Source of the DNA: Haplomitrium mnioides
Taxonomy: Eukaryota; Marchantiophyta; Haplomitriopsida; Calobryales
Length of the DNA: 32,846 nt
Direction of reading: 5' to 3'
NCBI GenBank assembly: GCA_049999725.1
Contig: JBNGIS010033923.1
Coordinates: 38,007 to 70,852, forward strand
Shown in pieces: positions 1-10,679 of this stretch (the stretch's first letter is position 1; every line of letters starts with the position of its first letter). Made by a program: the position numbers and the translations under genes. Under the pieces are notes generated by a model that saw only the letters and a program-made list of their open reading frames with translations, searched no databases and was not told where the DNA came from.

Positions 1-2
1 GC

Positions 3-1076
3 ACTTCTACAGGCTATGATGCTATTGTTGTCTTTGTTGACAAGCTTAGTAAAATGATTCATATTCGTCCAACAACCAAATCTGTGACAACACCTGAATT
101 AGCTCGAATATACTTGGAAGCAGTATACTCTCATCACGGGATCTCTAAAGTTATTATTTCTGATCGTGGCACTCAGTTCACAAGTATGTTTTGGCGTACC
201 GTATTTGGTCTTCTTAAAACCAAATTGGCTATGTCAACAGCTTATCATCCGGAGTCTGATGGTCAAACTGAACGCACCAATCGCACCATCGAAGATATGC
301 TACGGGCTTTCACTTTGGAGGAACAAAATGAATGGGATTGGTTATTACCTCTTGTCGAGTTCTCGTACAACAACTCTCTCAATAGTTCTACCTGTGCCAC
401 ACCCTTCTTTTTGATGTATGGGGAACATTCGACTACCCTTTCTAGCCTTGCTCATAACTCATCATTGCCCTCCAAGAGTCCTACTGCAGATGACTTTCTC
501 CACCGCTTACACCAAGGCATCACTCGCGCCAAGGAGAAACTTGAAGTTGCACGGAATTTGCAAAAGCAATATGCCGATGTTCATCGACGGGAAGTGACCT
601 TTGCTGTGGGCGCCAAAGTTTGGCTTTCTACCACCAATCTTCCTCTACTTCGACCTCGTAAGATTAGCGCTCGATTTATTGGCCCTTTTCTTATTTCTGC
701 TCGTATTGGTGAGGTGGCCTATCAATTGACCTTGCCTCCTCATATGAAGATTCATCCGGTCTTTCATGTTTCTTTACTTCGTGCTTTTATACCTCGTTCT
801 GACACCTTCACTCCTGCACTGGATCTCTCTCCCCCACCTGAAGTTGTGGATGGACATGAGGAATTTGAAGTTGAGCAGCTCTTGAAGAAGCGCACTCGTC
901 ATCGTGGACGTCGTGAAATTATTGAGTATTTGGTTCGCTGGAAGGGCTACCCTCTTTATGAGGCCACTTGGGAGCCACTGGAAAATTTAGCCAATGCTTC
1001 TGCCCTCGTCACCTCTTTTGAAACCTCCCTCACTTGCAACGAGGACGTTGCGTCTTCAAAGGGGGGAGGATTGTAA
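3..1076 (+). CDS. Ty3 chromovirus Pol C-terminus: integrase core and chromodomain (5' partial)
   Basis: The frame is open from the left edge to a stop at 1074-1076, about 357 codons. In order it shows the second catalytic Asp of integrase in SDRGTQF (near 162), the catalytic Glu in TERTNRT (near 270), the IHPVFHVSLLR motif of the integrase C-terminus (near 750), and a chromodomain around EYLVRWKGYPLYEATWEPLE (near 925-985). Chromodomains of this type direct integration to particular chromatin. The first catalytic Asp lies outside the window, so the N-terminus is only missing, not damaged. The stop codon lies three bases inside the LTR, so the frame reads through the polypurine tract and gives a Gly-rich tail. 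In the sister copy at 30860 the frame stops before that tract. Confidence 0.92.
   Translation, partial: TSTGYDAIVVFVDKLSKMIHIRPTTKSVTTPELARIYLEAVYSHHGISKVIISDRGTQFTSMFWRTVFGLLKTKLAMSTAYHPESDGQTERTNRTIEDMLRAFTLEEQNEWDWLLPLVEFSYNNSLNSSTCATPFFLMYGEHSTTLSSLAHNSSLPSKSPTADDFLHRLHQGITRAKEKLEVARNLQKQYADVHRREVTFAVGAKVWLSTTNLPLLRPRKISARFIGPFLISARIGEVAYQLTLPPHMKIHPVFHVSLLRAFIPRSDTFTPALDLSPPPEVVDGHEEFEVEQLLKKRTRHRGRREIIEYLVRWKGYPLYEATWEPLENLANASALVTSFETSLTCNEDVASSKGGGL
1058..1070 (+). other. Polypurine tract of the left chromovirus
   Basis: An uninterrupted purine run (AAAGGGGGGAGGA) lies one base before the 3' LTR. It is the usual plus-strand primer site and matches the tract at 30859-30872 of the sister element. 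Confidence 0.9.
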
Positions 1077-1601
1077 CGGACACCAACTTTAGTAAGCAAA
1101 GACTAAAACTAGAGAAAAGTATAGACACAACTATGTCTAGAAAGTCATTGCTAAGTTAGAGTACGAACAAGCGGTGGTTATTTAAGAGAGAGTGACACGT
1201 GGCAAAAGGAGGGAAAGTCAATGAATTAAAGTGAAACAAGAAGAACATCTTAAGAGGATAAGGACACGTGGCAAGTGCAGAATTAATGGAAGGATACGTG
1301 GCGAAAGGAGAAGAAAAGAGAAATAGAAGGTTCTAAAGATAAGGACACATGGCGGATGCAGAACTAAAGTAGAAGGTGGTCCAATGAGAGAGAGATAGAA
1401 AAGGGTGGTCCAATGAGAGGAGGAGAGATAAAGAACCAATCGGGTTCTTCCACCTATGTAAGCAAGTTGCTTTCTATTGAGTATATAAAGAAGGGAGAGT
1501 GCCTTGTTAGGCATCTTTTACCTTGTGAGCTTGAAGTCTCTTTTGTGTGCTAACTTCTTGTACTTGTCCTAACTTATGTGTTGTGTATGTGTAGTGTTAC
1601 A
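1072..1601 (+). repeat. 3' LTR (530 bp) of the left chromovirus
   Basis: It starts TGTAACGG directly after the polypurine tract and ends GTGTTACA, giving TG...CA termini. A TATA box (TATATAAA) lies at 1492-1499. Upstream are ACACGTGGC-type G-boxes at 1195 and 1264, and degenerate copies at 1294 (ATACGTGGC) and 1345 (ACACATGGC). The first bases (TGTAACGG) and general length are closer to the outer element at 25084 than to the inner element, which starts TGTAATGA. Confidence 0.93.
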
Positions 1602-3157
1602 TGAAGCCACAAAGGCACTCAATCTCCACTATCTTTGCTTCGTTTCAGAATTGCAGACATCAAAGCTTCTACCTCTCACACAACCTTCTCATTAGGTATA
1701 TACGTTGTGTATTCCCAGACCTACATTACTGCCACGTGACAACGCACATAGATTTCAAAATTCAATGTGTGCAAAGACAAGGATGTCCTTGTCGGTACGA
1801 ACTCTCAAAGTTTGAACACAAAGTCTATGCATGCATGAACCATAGAAATCTATGCTCACATGGATTATAGAAGTCCATTCGCATATGAACTTTGAAATTC
1901 AATGTGTGCAAGGACAAGGATGTCCTTATAAGCACAAGCTCTTGAGGTCTTAACCCAAAGTCTATACGTGTATGGACCATAGAAGCTCATACGTGCATGG
2001 AGTGTTTAAGTTTGAGTGCAAAATCTATGCACGTATGGACTTCTGTTGTCGACAAATGCATGGACTTTTGTTATCCATGTACATTTAGACTTTTGAAGTT
2101 TAAGCGCAAAGTCTATGTGCATTTGAACAGCAAAATTCTATGCAAACATAGACTCTTGAAGTCATAATACGAAGTCTACTATATACAAAGTCTATGAACA
2201 CATAGAGAATGAAGGTCCTTATGCATATGGACTCTATAAATCTATGCACAAGTTCATGCTCGCATGGAGTCTTGAGTTTATTATGAGTTGAACCTAAACC
2301 CATACGTGCATGGGGTTTGGAAAAGATGGTAGGCATGAAAAGTGTTGTCCTTTTGTGTCGGGAGTGTTCAATCTCATAGACGCATAGACTGTTGCAAACC
2401 ATGCATGCATAGATAGCTACAACCTATATGTGTATAGATCGGATCACCTTGACATACACTATTTAAGAGAAACAAGTAATGAAGTTTATGAAATTGCTTG
2501 TTCATTCTTGTATGCTTGAAGGGAGTCATTGTTGAAGTGATCTTTCTTTGACATCTACTTGACAACAAATTTCTTTAGCAATGCCTTGTACAATTTGATG
2601 TTTTGTCTATTGTTGACTAGAAGCCCAACATGAGTTTTGTTCCATTTCCTTATCATAATAGCAGCATTTAAAACCCCAAGATTGTACTTCTTGGATTTGA
2701 CACTCCATAAGTACAGATATTTTGTCGAATTTGCACTTGTCTCATAAGAAACGTGCCATTCATGGGCTATATACTCGTCTTAATTAGCTTGACCACATTG
2801 AGATATCAAAAAGGTTTTGATACCCCATATTTTTTGCAAGCATATTTTCTACCATCTCACTAAGATAATAAAACTCTTTAAATGGCAAGAAAAAAAATCT
2901 AAGAAATGGAAATTTGCAATTGATAGTAAAATAAATCTAGAATAAGTATAATGTTAGGATATATAGAGTAACATGATAGTAAGATTGGATGATGTTTACT
3001 AATCTAGGATTAAGTTACTAATCTATATATAGTAACTACATTAGTTAAACACCAACCTAGGATTAAGGTAACAAACATATGATTGTATTATTGATTTATT
3101 CATGAGATGATATGAGATTGAGTGAGGAGAAGAAAGTGAGGAAGATTTCATCACACA
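1602..3157. other. Non-coding, AT-rich intergenic stretch
   Basis: No reading frame here has recognisable domains. The first 850 bases are made of loosely repeated phrases such as AAGTCTATG, CATGCATG and ACATGGA; beyond 2600 the DNA becomes AT-rich and unpatterned. I see no promoter, RNA gene or transposon termini that I can support. Confidence 0.6.
1755..1990. repeat. Degenerate direct repeat, about 137-bp period
   Basis: The phrase TTCAATGTGTGCAAAGACAA at 1761 recurs, with few changes, at 1898. In both places it is followed by GGATGTCCTT, a CTC-rich stretch, AAAGTCTATRCRTG and ACCATAGAA. Shorter echoes of the second half continue to about 2400. This looks like decayed tandem repeat DNA with no coding content. 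Confidence 0.65.
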
Positions 3158-4737
3158 TTGGATGAGCTAATGAGCTTTATGTTGAGAACCTATTGTATGA
3201 ATTGTCAGCCAGTGCTTTTGAGCATTCAAGCAGAATTCACAGAATTAGAAGCAACAGCGACCCAATTGCTCCTTAGCAAGTGTGAAGTCCTCGCAGGAAC
3301 AACTGATAAGAGCAGGGTGCATGAGTCATGGGAGGGAGACAGGATCATGGCGAAGGAGAGGAGGAAGGAGAGCAGGGGTCGCCAGCCAAGGGAGGGGCCC
3401 CATTCTCAAATTCAAATCAGGCTAGCGGGAATCCGTGGGCCTAAGGAGGAGGCGGGAATGGGACCTGGGGAGAAGGAGTAGAGAAGCCACCCATGGCGAG
3501 GCGATCGCAGGAGGAAGATGAAGGGATCAACAACAAGGAAGCCCGAAGGCACTCCGAAGAAAGGCAGATCGCGGGTGTCCTGCAGCGGCCACAAATCGGG
3601 AAGTAAGTATCAGGAGATGACAGGAGGAGATGAGATCGTCACGAGGGCGAGCAAGGCTAGGGAAGAGGGACGCCTCGATCCCGCAAGCAAGAGCGAGCCC
3701 CGCAGAGGCCGATCAAACTATCCATCCGAGTCGGTAAGTCCTGACGGAAGAGTGGAGTCCCCGAAAGGTCCCGCGAGATTCCACGGAAACGTGGCGTCTC
3801 CAGAGCCATCGCGGGATTCCACGGACGACGTGGCAGCACCAAGAGGTCTGCGGGTCTGCGGAAAGGCGCCTCCCTAAGTGGGGAGCCCACTTAGCTTGGT
3901 TCAGATGCGTCTTACGATGTGGGGAAACCGGTTAAGAGGGATCTGCGAGGAACCCAACAAGGGAGCAAGTAAAAGGGCCCGAAATAGCGATCTATCGCAG
4001 GTCTGGCTAAAGGAAATCGGAAGAGTGCCGGAAAGGGGATCTATCGAAGATCCGAGAGGAGGAGGAGCGCAGAAGCCGAAGGGGCGACCTAGCGGAGATT
4101 CGCCAAAGAGGAAACACAGAGGTGAGCCGGAAGGGGGACTGATCACTGTTATGACCAAATAAGAACGAGTGAAGGCGCAAAGGCGATTTGTTGGCGAACC
4201 GGCTCTAGCGACTTGCATCAGTGACGAAGTGGTGACCCAGCGCAAACTGTCCAACGGGAAGAAGGCTAAGCCAGAAGGGCGACATGGCGCCTATCCGGTA
4301 GGGGGAAACAAAGGGCACGGCGAAAGCACGACATGTCGGCGAATCGGCGAGCGAGATAAGAGCCGCCGAAAAATGAAGCTAACGCCGGTCAGACCGACGT
4401 AGGAGCTGCCGGCGCCGAAAGGGTGACACTTTGCCGCTTCGACATCCAGAAGGTAAAAGTTCAACGGGGTGAGGCGGAAAGTTCGAAAGGGGCGAACGGT
4501 CCGAAAAGGCCTAGTAGTTCTTATAGCGAGCTTTCCAAAGTGTTAACGAAGCTAGCCTCAAGCGAGCGAGCAGTTCTTACTTCAAAGGTACGTTGAAACG
4601 GCAATATCGTCACTGTTCTTATTCGGCGAGCAGAGGAAGTCCGCGGCGGCTCTACAGATAACGTGGCGAGTGCAGGGAGTCCGCGAGAGGGCTTCAAAGA
4701 CGTGGCGCGCTGAGGAGCCAGGAGGTGTTTCCGAAGG

Positions 4738-4985
4738 TCAACTTTGGAAGAAGGGGCTGCGCGACAGTCCGCCTACCCTTTTGCGGGGCAGCGTTGGACG
4801 GCGCCCTTCGGAAGACGTGGAGACCCCAGGGTCCCCGAGGCATTTCACGGGACACGCGGCGCTTGAAGAGGAGTTCACTTGACCTCGTGCAACGTACGAG
4901 TCAACTATGGAAGGAGAAGTCAGCGCGGCGGTCGGCCTACCCCCTGCGGGGCGGCGTTGGACGGCGGTGCAGCGGACGACGTGGC
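4738..4985. repeat. Imperfect direct repeat, 163-bp period
   Basis: The segment from TCAACTTTGGAAG at 4738 recurs from TCAACTATGGAAG at 4901. Both go on through GCCTACCC, TGCGGGGC and GCGTTGGACGGCG to GACGTGG. Each copy is roughly 83 bases and has diverged by scattered substitutions. Confidence 0.75.
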
Positions 4986-5405
4986 GCAAGGAGGAGAGAG
5001 AAGCATCTACGGGGGGATCTAAGGAGATTCCTTGGAGCTGGTTCCATGGGGCACTTCAGAAGTCGACTCCAAAGGCTTCTTCGGACCTGGTTCTACGGGA
5101 ATCTGCGGAATCTCTCCCCGCAAGATTCCTCGTGGCTCTTCTTCCAAGTTACCGTTGTCCTCATATTTTCTTCGACCAACTATTGGACACGCGGCGCTTC
5201 TTCCCATCCTGTGGTAACGGGATTACCTAACAGTGAAGCCACGCGTCGTCGTCCCTTGTTTCGAGCCAACGGTAATAATGACTATTCATCGGATCTGGTG
5301 TCGAAAGGCAACGCGCGAGGGAAGTATATATCGCTTGTCTTTGAATTCATTCGGGTTGATGCACGGGCAATTGTTGGAGACATAGCGCTGCGCGGCTCGC
5401 GATTC

Positions 5406-5892
5406 GCGCATAGTAAGGCAGGGCGATACTCAATTGAAGGCTACGTGAAGCAGGGGTACTCGCTCAAGGGGAACCGGAGGATTTAGAGGAGGACTGGGGG
5501 GTGACCCAGGTGACCTCATCCTTGCAGGCGGACTAGGGCAGAGGGTTATTGATACGATAGCTCGGAAGGGGTTTTCGGTCGGCCAAGAACTAAGGAGAGG
5601 CTGCATAGTAGTGAGCTGGGGGTCGTCTCGGCGTTTCACGGGCCATTGCGGGGTGACAGCGATAGCAAGAAAGAGGATTGCGCATGGTAAGGCAAGGCGA
5701 TACTCAATTGAAGGCTACGTGAAGCAAGGGTACTCGCTCAAGGGGAACCGGAGGATTTAGAGGAGGACTGGGGGGAGACCCATGTGACCTCATCCTTGCA
5801 GGTGGACCAGGGCGGAGGGTTACTGATACGATAGCACGGAAGGGGTTTTCGGTCGACCGATAACTAAGGAGGGGCTGCCTGGTAGTGAGCTG
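5406..5892. repeat. Tandem duplication, 274-bp period
   Basis: Bases 5406-5618 recur at 5680-5892 with a constant offset of 274, so there are no net indels. Shared landmarks include GGCGATACTCAATTGAAGGC, GGGGAACCGGAGGATTTAG, GATACGATAGC and AAGGGGTTTTCGGTCG. Differences are few, so this duplication is younger than the 163-bp pair nearby. No coding content is evident. Confidence 0.88.
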
Positions 5893-6226
5893 AGAGTCTC
5901 TTGGCATTCTCCTGTGCAAGCGCATCAACCAAGAGTGTTTGGAGAACACTTTGGTGTGTTAATTCTCAAGTGGAGCTGAGAGGGAGGGGGGGCTGTGCGA
6001 GTGTCGGTGCACTGGGCGTAGTAAGACCCGTCGAGGCTCGAGGGTGGAGTGGGCTACTTGCACCTAGTAAAGATGTCTTCCAGAGGTGGAAGTAAAAGAA
6101 AATCTCTTCCTAGCCTGAGGAAGTAAAAGCAAGGCTTCTCGCGAGGGAAGTTAAAAAACTATCTGGAGTGGAGGGTGTGTGGGTTGCTGGGCTGCAGTTG
6201 TAAGGCAGCGGGATTCACAAGGGAAG

Positions 6227-6234
6227 TATAAATA
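6227..6234 (+). promoter_or_regulatory. Possible TATA box (TATAAATA)
   Basis: A TATA-like octamer lies at the right edge of the GC-rich block, followed by a CT-rich stretch and ATATATTGTACATATG. It could be the promoter of an LTR-like unit. No transcript or partner gene supports it. Confidence 0.25.
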
Positions 6235-6240
6235 GTTAGA

Positions 6241-9200
6241 ATTCCAGAGGGCCTTCAAGGACTCTATTTTCTCTTGCATATATTGTACATATGTGTTGTT
6301 TATATATGTTTAGTTAGATTTTCTTTCTGCATGTATGTCCCTTTGAGTTCTTAGATTAGTGGACATCGGTTCAATTGAGCAGACCCTGGGAACACACTTG
6401 AAGGGGGAGTCCAATCCCTTGACACAAGTCTGGTATCCTGGGGGTGAATGCTCTCTGTTCTTGATCCTGAAAGCATAATTAGTAATTAGTGCAGCTTAGG
6501 CTAGTTAGGAATAGTTGTATCAGACCTGTGACCACCTTGAAAGAGGGAGTCTAGAGTTGTGGTGTGTTTAGTTGTGCAGGTCACCAGCACCATTTTGCCC
6601 AAGCACAAATAAGGTGGCAGAGCCTAAGTCATTGGGTCCTAAGAATAAAGAGGAAGAATCACACAAGCTAGCTGGGTGTTATGGATGTGGACCTGTGTGT
6701 GTATGGTTGAAATATCTGACTTGAGTGTGTGAAGAAGAAGAGTGAGGAAAGCACAATAGGCCTGTAAGGAGAAGAAGAGTCCTTAAGGTCTGAAAGTGGT
6801 AACTGGCGAGGGGCCATCTCAGAAAAGAACCCCAAAGCCCGTGAAACACGTCCTCCCCTGCATCGAAACGGGGCCTGAAAAGGTTAAGGCCTGGAACAGG
6901 GGAGCGACATGAATTATCCAACACGCTATCAACACCTTGCTCTTGCTGATGATATATAATTTAAAATTTTTTTTTCCATAATTTTCTGTAATTTATAAAA
7001 TTTTTCTATAAAAAAATAAAATAAAAATTTCAGATTTGATAGCTTGAATACTTCATATCTTATATTTAATATACTATTTATATTATTTCTTTTTATTTTT
7101 CCTTTTCCTCTGCTCAGATCTCTTATTTTCATAAATTCTATATTTTATAATATCATATTATATTATATTCAAGAGATATGAAACTATGAAGAGCAGATGA
7201 AGATTTGAAAACTTTTGAAGTTGAAGGCACAATTGGAGTCGCCCAGGGAAGGACTTGAGGTTGCCCAACAAATACGATCCTATACAAAGTGGAATCAAGA
7301 GAAATGATGAAGAATTGAAGGAGAGCTGCTACAGATTACAATTTTTGAAAATTTCAAGGATATACATTATTTTTTACGGATTTTTTTATTGAATTGAGCA
7401 GAAGGGTCTGCGCAATTCAATTCTGAGCACATTGCAACTTGAATCATCTGACTTGATAAAAAATTGAGCGAGAAATTCTCAGATTTCAAACGACTTAAAT
7501 CGTGAGAAGATTACAGTCGCGAGCTGTTAGAGGGGTAAAATATCGACATGTCAGAGTTTCGGCGTTGATCAACTCTGCTTCAAAGAGACATTTGTGAGAC
7601 AAAGCGGTAAAATATCATGATTTCACATTCTTTGAAACTGGAAAGCTCAAATTCTCAGAAAGTTCAAAAGTTTTCTGAAGGCTTCTCGGATCTCTAATAC
7701 ATCACCTTTTCAGCAAAAGTTTGAAATGACCTATTCAGTAAAAGTTGAATGTTCGAAGCTATATCTTCATAAACGTATATGTGTTTTATCACCATTTTGG
7801 CAATTTAATTATTAATTTATTGAAAGTTTGAAACGACTTTGCCGAGACGAATTGAAAGTTGAACGGTTTGAAAAGTTTCTTGTGAGGTGAAACAGTGACC
7901 TATATTCATTTCTGGAATTTAATATAAAAATATTGAAAGTTCGACAGTGGAGTTTGGTGAATTTTGAAAGTTTGAAAGAGCTTGAAAGGTTACCAAAACA
8001 ACACCATATTGCTATTTTAGCATTTTGTAGAAAGGAAAAAAAGAAAAATGACATAAAACTATCCTAACTCGAAGGGGAAGCCACCTTTTGTTTATTTTTC
8101 TAACTAATCAGATCCCACCACGTGTCAGAAGCTCATTGGAGATGTTGGAGCCAAACTCTACCCCTAGATGCAGGGAGTGAGAGGGTCTCTTTACTAGTAG
8201 CCTTTGAAGGGGTTACGTGTGAGGTATTCTTATACATCTACAAGTTTTTGTGGGTTTGCTTATGGGACAATTCAGAAGTCCTTGGTGATGCGAACACAAC
8301 CTTAGTAACGGAGATGACTACTGGAGCTACAGATTTCATTCCGAGCCTATTTAGTCAGCCGAAGCAACAGAATTGAGCCCGAGCCTACACTAAGTCCGCC
8401 GAAGCTGTATTTAAAGTCTTACAAAGCACGAAAAACCTCCCAAACCTAAATTGGCTACCGAATCTACCAGGTCAAAGACAAAGGGAGTTTTGCTTCTGGA
8501 AATCAAGTTTTGTGCATCTTACTCAACATATTTTTTCAAATTTGAGCATATAGAAAGAATTGCCTGCTCCAAGCAAACATTTCAAGCTCTTATTTGCACA
8601 TTTTAGTGAAGAATTGGATACACATTATACTATAAATTTTTTGATTCTATGAAACAAAATAACATAACACTTAGGTTATGATCTTAAGTGTTTTGGTGCA
8701 TGGAATTCGACACACAAATGATATTTGGAGTTTGATACAACCAGAACTCAATTATGGGATCTAGAATTGAACAATCTGACCTGTCAATCTATCATTCAAA
8801 TATGACCAACTCCTACTTTACATACATATTTACTACATTTCATTCAATTGACCATTTGTGGATCATTTACACTCTTTATCTATCTTATTGGAGTCATACT
8901 ACATCATATAATTGTTCAAAATAGGCCTATATACCTGTACTACTAGCTCATATACTCTAGTACTCTGTTTTTATAGAGAATGAAAACCTGATACTGAGAC
9001 CAGAATAGTAAAGAGCATATAACATTTTGAGATAAAATTTGATAGTTTGATACTTTATCTTACCTATATTATACTCTTTGTTAATCAACAAAATTGAGAA
9101 TAAGTTATTCTAATGTTCAGAATATAAAATCTATCATACTGATTTTGTAAGTGGCATAGAAGTTCAAACTGATTGGTTAACTCTTAATTTTGACTAGAAT

Positions 9201-9678
9201 TGAGCAAGCTAGAAACCACAACTAATTCATAGTATTTAGAACTATCTACTTGACCATATCAGCTATCAATCTCATTATTTTATCAAAGCTAAAAGTTCAA
9301 GATTTTTGGTTTAGCAATACAGGACTTGGCTACGCATTTTGCAAATCTTAATCACATTTCAATAGCTTGCTGCTGGATGGAGAATATAGTTCATTACATC
9401 AGACTTGGTTGGTGACATCAGGACTACTACAAGAGCTCGCACCAACACTTAGTTTGATATATACAGAGTCAACCCCTTGCCTATTGCAAGAAGAAGAGGG
9501 AAGCCATTTTCATAATAACTCTGTTATCACTTTCTGTTATAGAACTGTAAAATTCAAATAACAGGAAAAACTAAAAGTATTATGCTATTATAGATCAGAA
9601 CTCTATTAGTTCTTGAGAATACAGAATCTTTTAAGTTTTATTTTTCTTCAATTTAGTACAGACCTTGCAGTCTAAAGG
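6241..9678. other. Long non-coding stretch, AT-rich
   Basis: I see no gene in these 3.4 kb. Around 6601-6710 one frame reads a short acidic stretch followed by GCYGCG, which faintly recalls a retroelement zinc knuckle, but it lacks the rest of the motif. From 6930 to 8050 the DNA is very AT-rich with echoes of TTGAAAGTTTGAAA (about 7705-7990). Bases 8650-9660 probably include the leader of the copia element that begins at 9679, but I found neither an LTR nor a convincing tRNA-primer site. Confidence 0.5.
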
Positions 9679-10641
9679 ATGGAAAATTTAATCTTCAAGA
9701 GTTTGACCATAGAAGGGGAGAACTGTCTCTCCTGGTCACTTGATGTTGTAGCACACTTAGTTTCCAATGGACTGGAGACTACTATCCTCACTGATGAGGA
9801 TATACATGCTCAGCAGAAAGCTCAAGCTTTAGTGCTCTTGAGACATCATATGTCTGATCCTTTGAAATTACAATACCTGAATGAGAGTAATCCAAGACTT
9901 TTATGGGACAATTTGAAAGAACGGTTTGACTATACCAAGACTATCTATCTGCCCAAAGCTAGGCATGATTGGGTTAATATAAGGGTTCAGGATTTCACAT
10001 CCATATCTAAATACAATAGAGAACTCTTCAGAATTATCAATCAATTAACTTTATGTGGTCACCCAATTTCAGAAGAGGAGCAGATAGAAAAGACTTTATC
10101 AACTTTTCATTCTTCAAACATGATCTTGTCTACACAATACAGGAATATGAATTTCAGAAGGTATTCTGAATTGATTGCATATCTCCTACGGGTAGAAAAG
10201 CACCAAGATTTGTTATTGAAGAACTCTAAGACAATACCTCCTATGACTCTGCCTATTACTCAGTCATATGAAGTGCATTTCAACAGACTAGTGAGTAATA
10301 GAGAACAACCAAGACAGAGAGCCAGATTTGGTTCTAATAGACAGACCTCAAATAGGGGAAAAGCCCATATGACTGGTGCTTATAATAAGCAATTGAGGGA
10401 GAGGGGCATAGGCAGGAGATCTACTGGAAAATTTTACCCAAGGGGACAAAGAGGTGCAAGACCTCAAGATAGAGGAAGGAATATGCCCTCTTCCAGCAAT
10501 ACAAGAGGCTCATTAAGATGTACTAGATGTGGTACTCTGGGCCATGTGCAGAATTCCAGCACATTTGGTGGCACTATATGCCCAAGACCAAAGCAAACAG
10601 AACAATACAGAGAACCATGGTGTGTTCTTGGAACAAGGTAA
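9679..10641 (+). pseudogene. Copia Gag
   Basis: A 320-codon open frame starts with a typical copia Gag N-terminus (ATG, then a GENCLSW segment near residue 15). It continues through a gag-polypeptide helical domain with LLWDNLKERF near residue 75, and ends in an Arg/Gly-rich tail with a zinc-knuckle-like CTRCGTLGHVQ (near 10519). The last Cys of the CCHC knuckle is not in place: Ser-Ser stands where it is expected, so nucleic-acid binding is probably impaired. Gag would form the particle that packages the element's RNA. The frame differs from that of the protease and of pol, so the unit is broken even though this part looks open. Confidence 0.85.
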
Positions 10642-10679
10642 TGCTTTAAGCGAGTATATCGATAAAGATGATGATCTAG

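Larger units (their letters stand above)
1..1601 (+). mobile_element. Ty3/gypsy chromovirus, 3' part only
   Basis: This is the right-hand end of an LTR retrotransposon whose 5' part lies outside the window. It holds the integrase core, integrase C-terminal region and chromodomain, then a polypurine tract and a full 3' LTR ending in TGTTACA. It belongs to the same family as the elements at 25084-32846: integrase and chromodomain align almost throughout, and the LTRs share start, end and motif order. Unlike those copies, its visible pol frame has no stop codon. The target-site duplication cannot be checked because the 5' end is missing; the five bases after the LTR are TGAAG. Confidence 0.93.
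3158..6240. other. GC-rich non-coding block, probably a non-autonomous retroelement or long LTR
   Basis: From about 3300 to 6240 the composition is clearly richer in G+C and CpG than both flanks. Several frames stay open simply because of composition, and none shows a known domain. The block is full of internal repetition: recurring ACGTGG motifs near 3789, 3826, 4660, 4699, 4812 and 4976, a 163-bp period pair, and a 274-bp period pair. A TATA-like box lies near its right end. Such a layout suits a long LTR or a large coding-free derivative, but I could not define termini, so identity is inference. Confidence 0.4.

Noticed and set aside
4725-5486. 253-codon open frame in the GC-rich block.
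   Set aside because: It is open because of GC-rich composition; it spans internal repeats and shows no domain.
6601-6710. GCYGCG after an acidic stretch, like a gag zinc knuckle.
   Set aside because: The His and final Cys are absent and there is no flanking gag homology.
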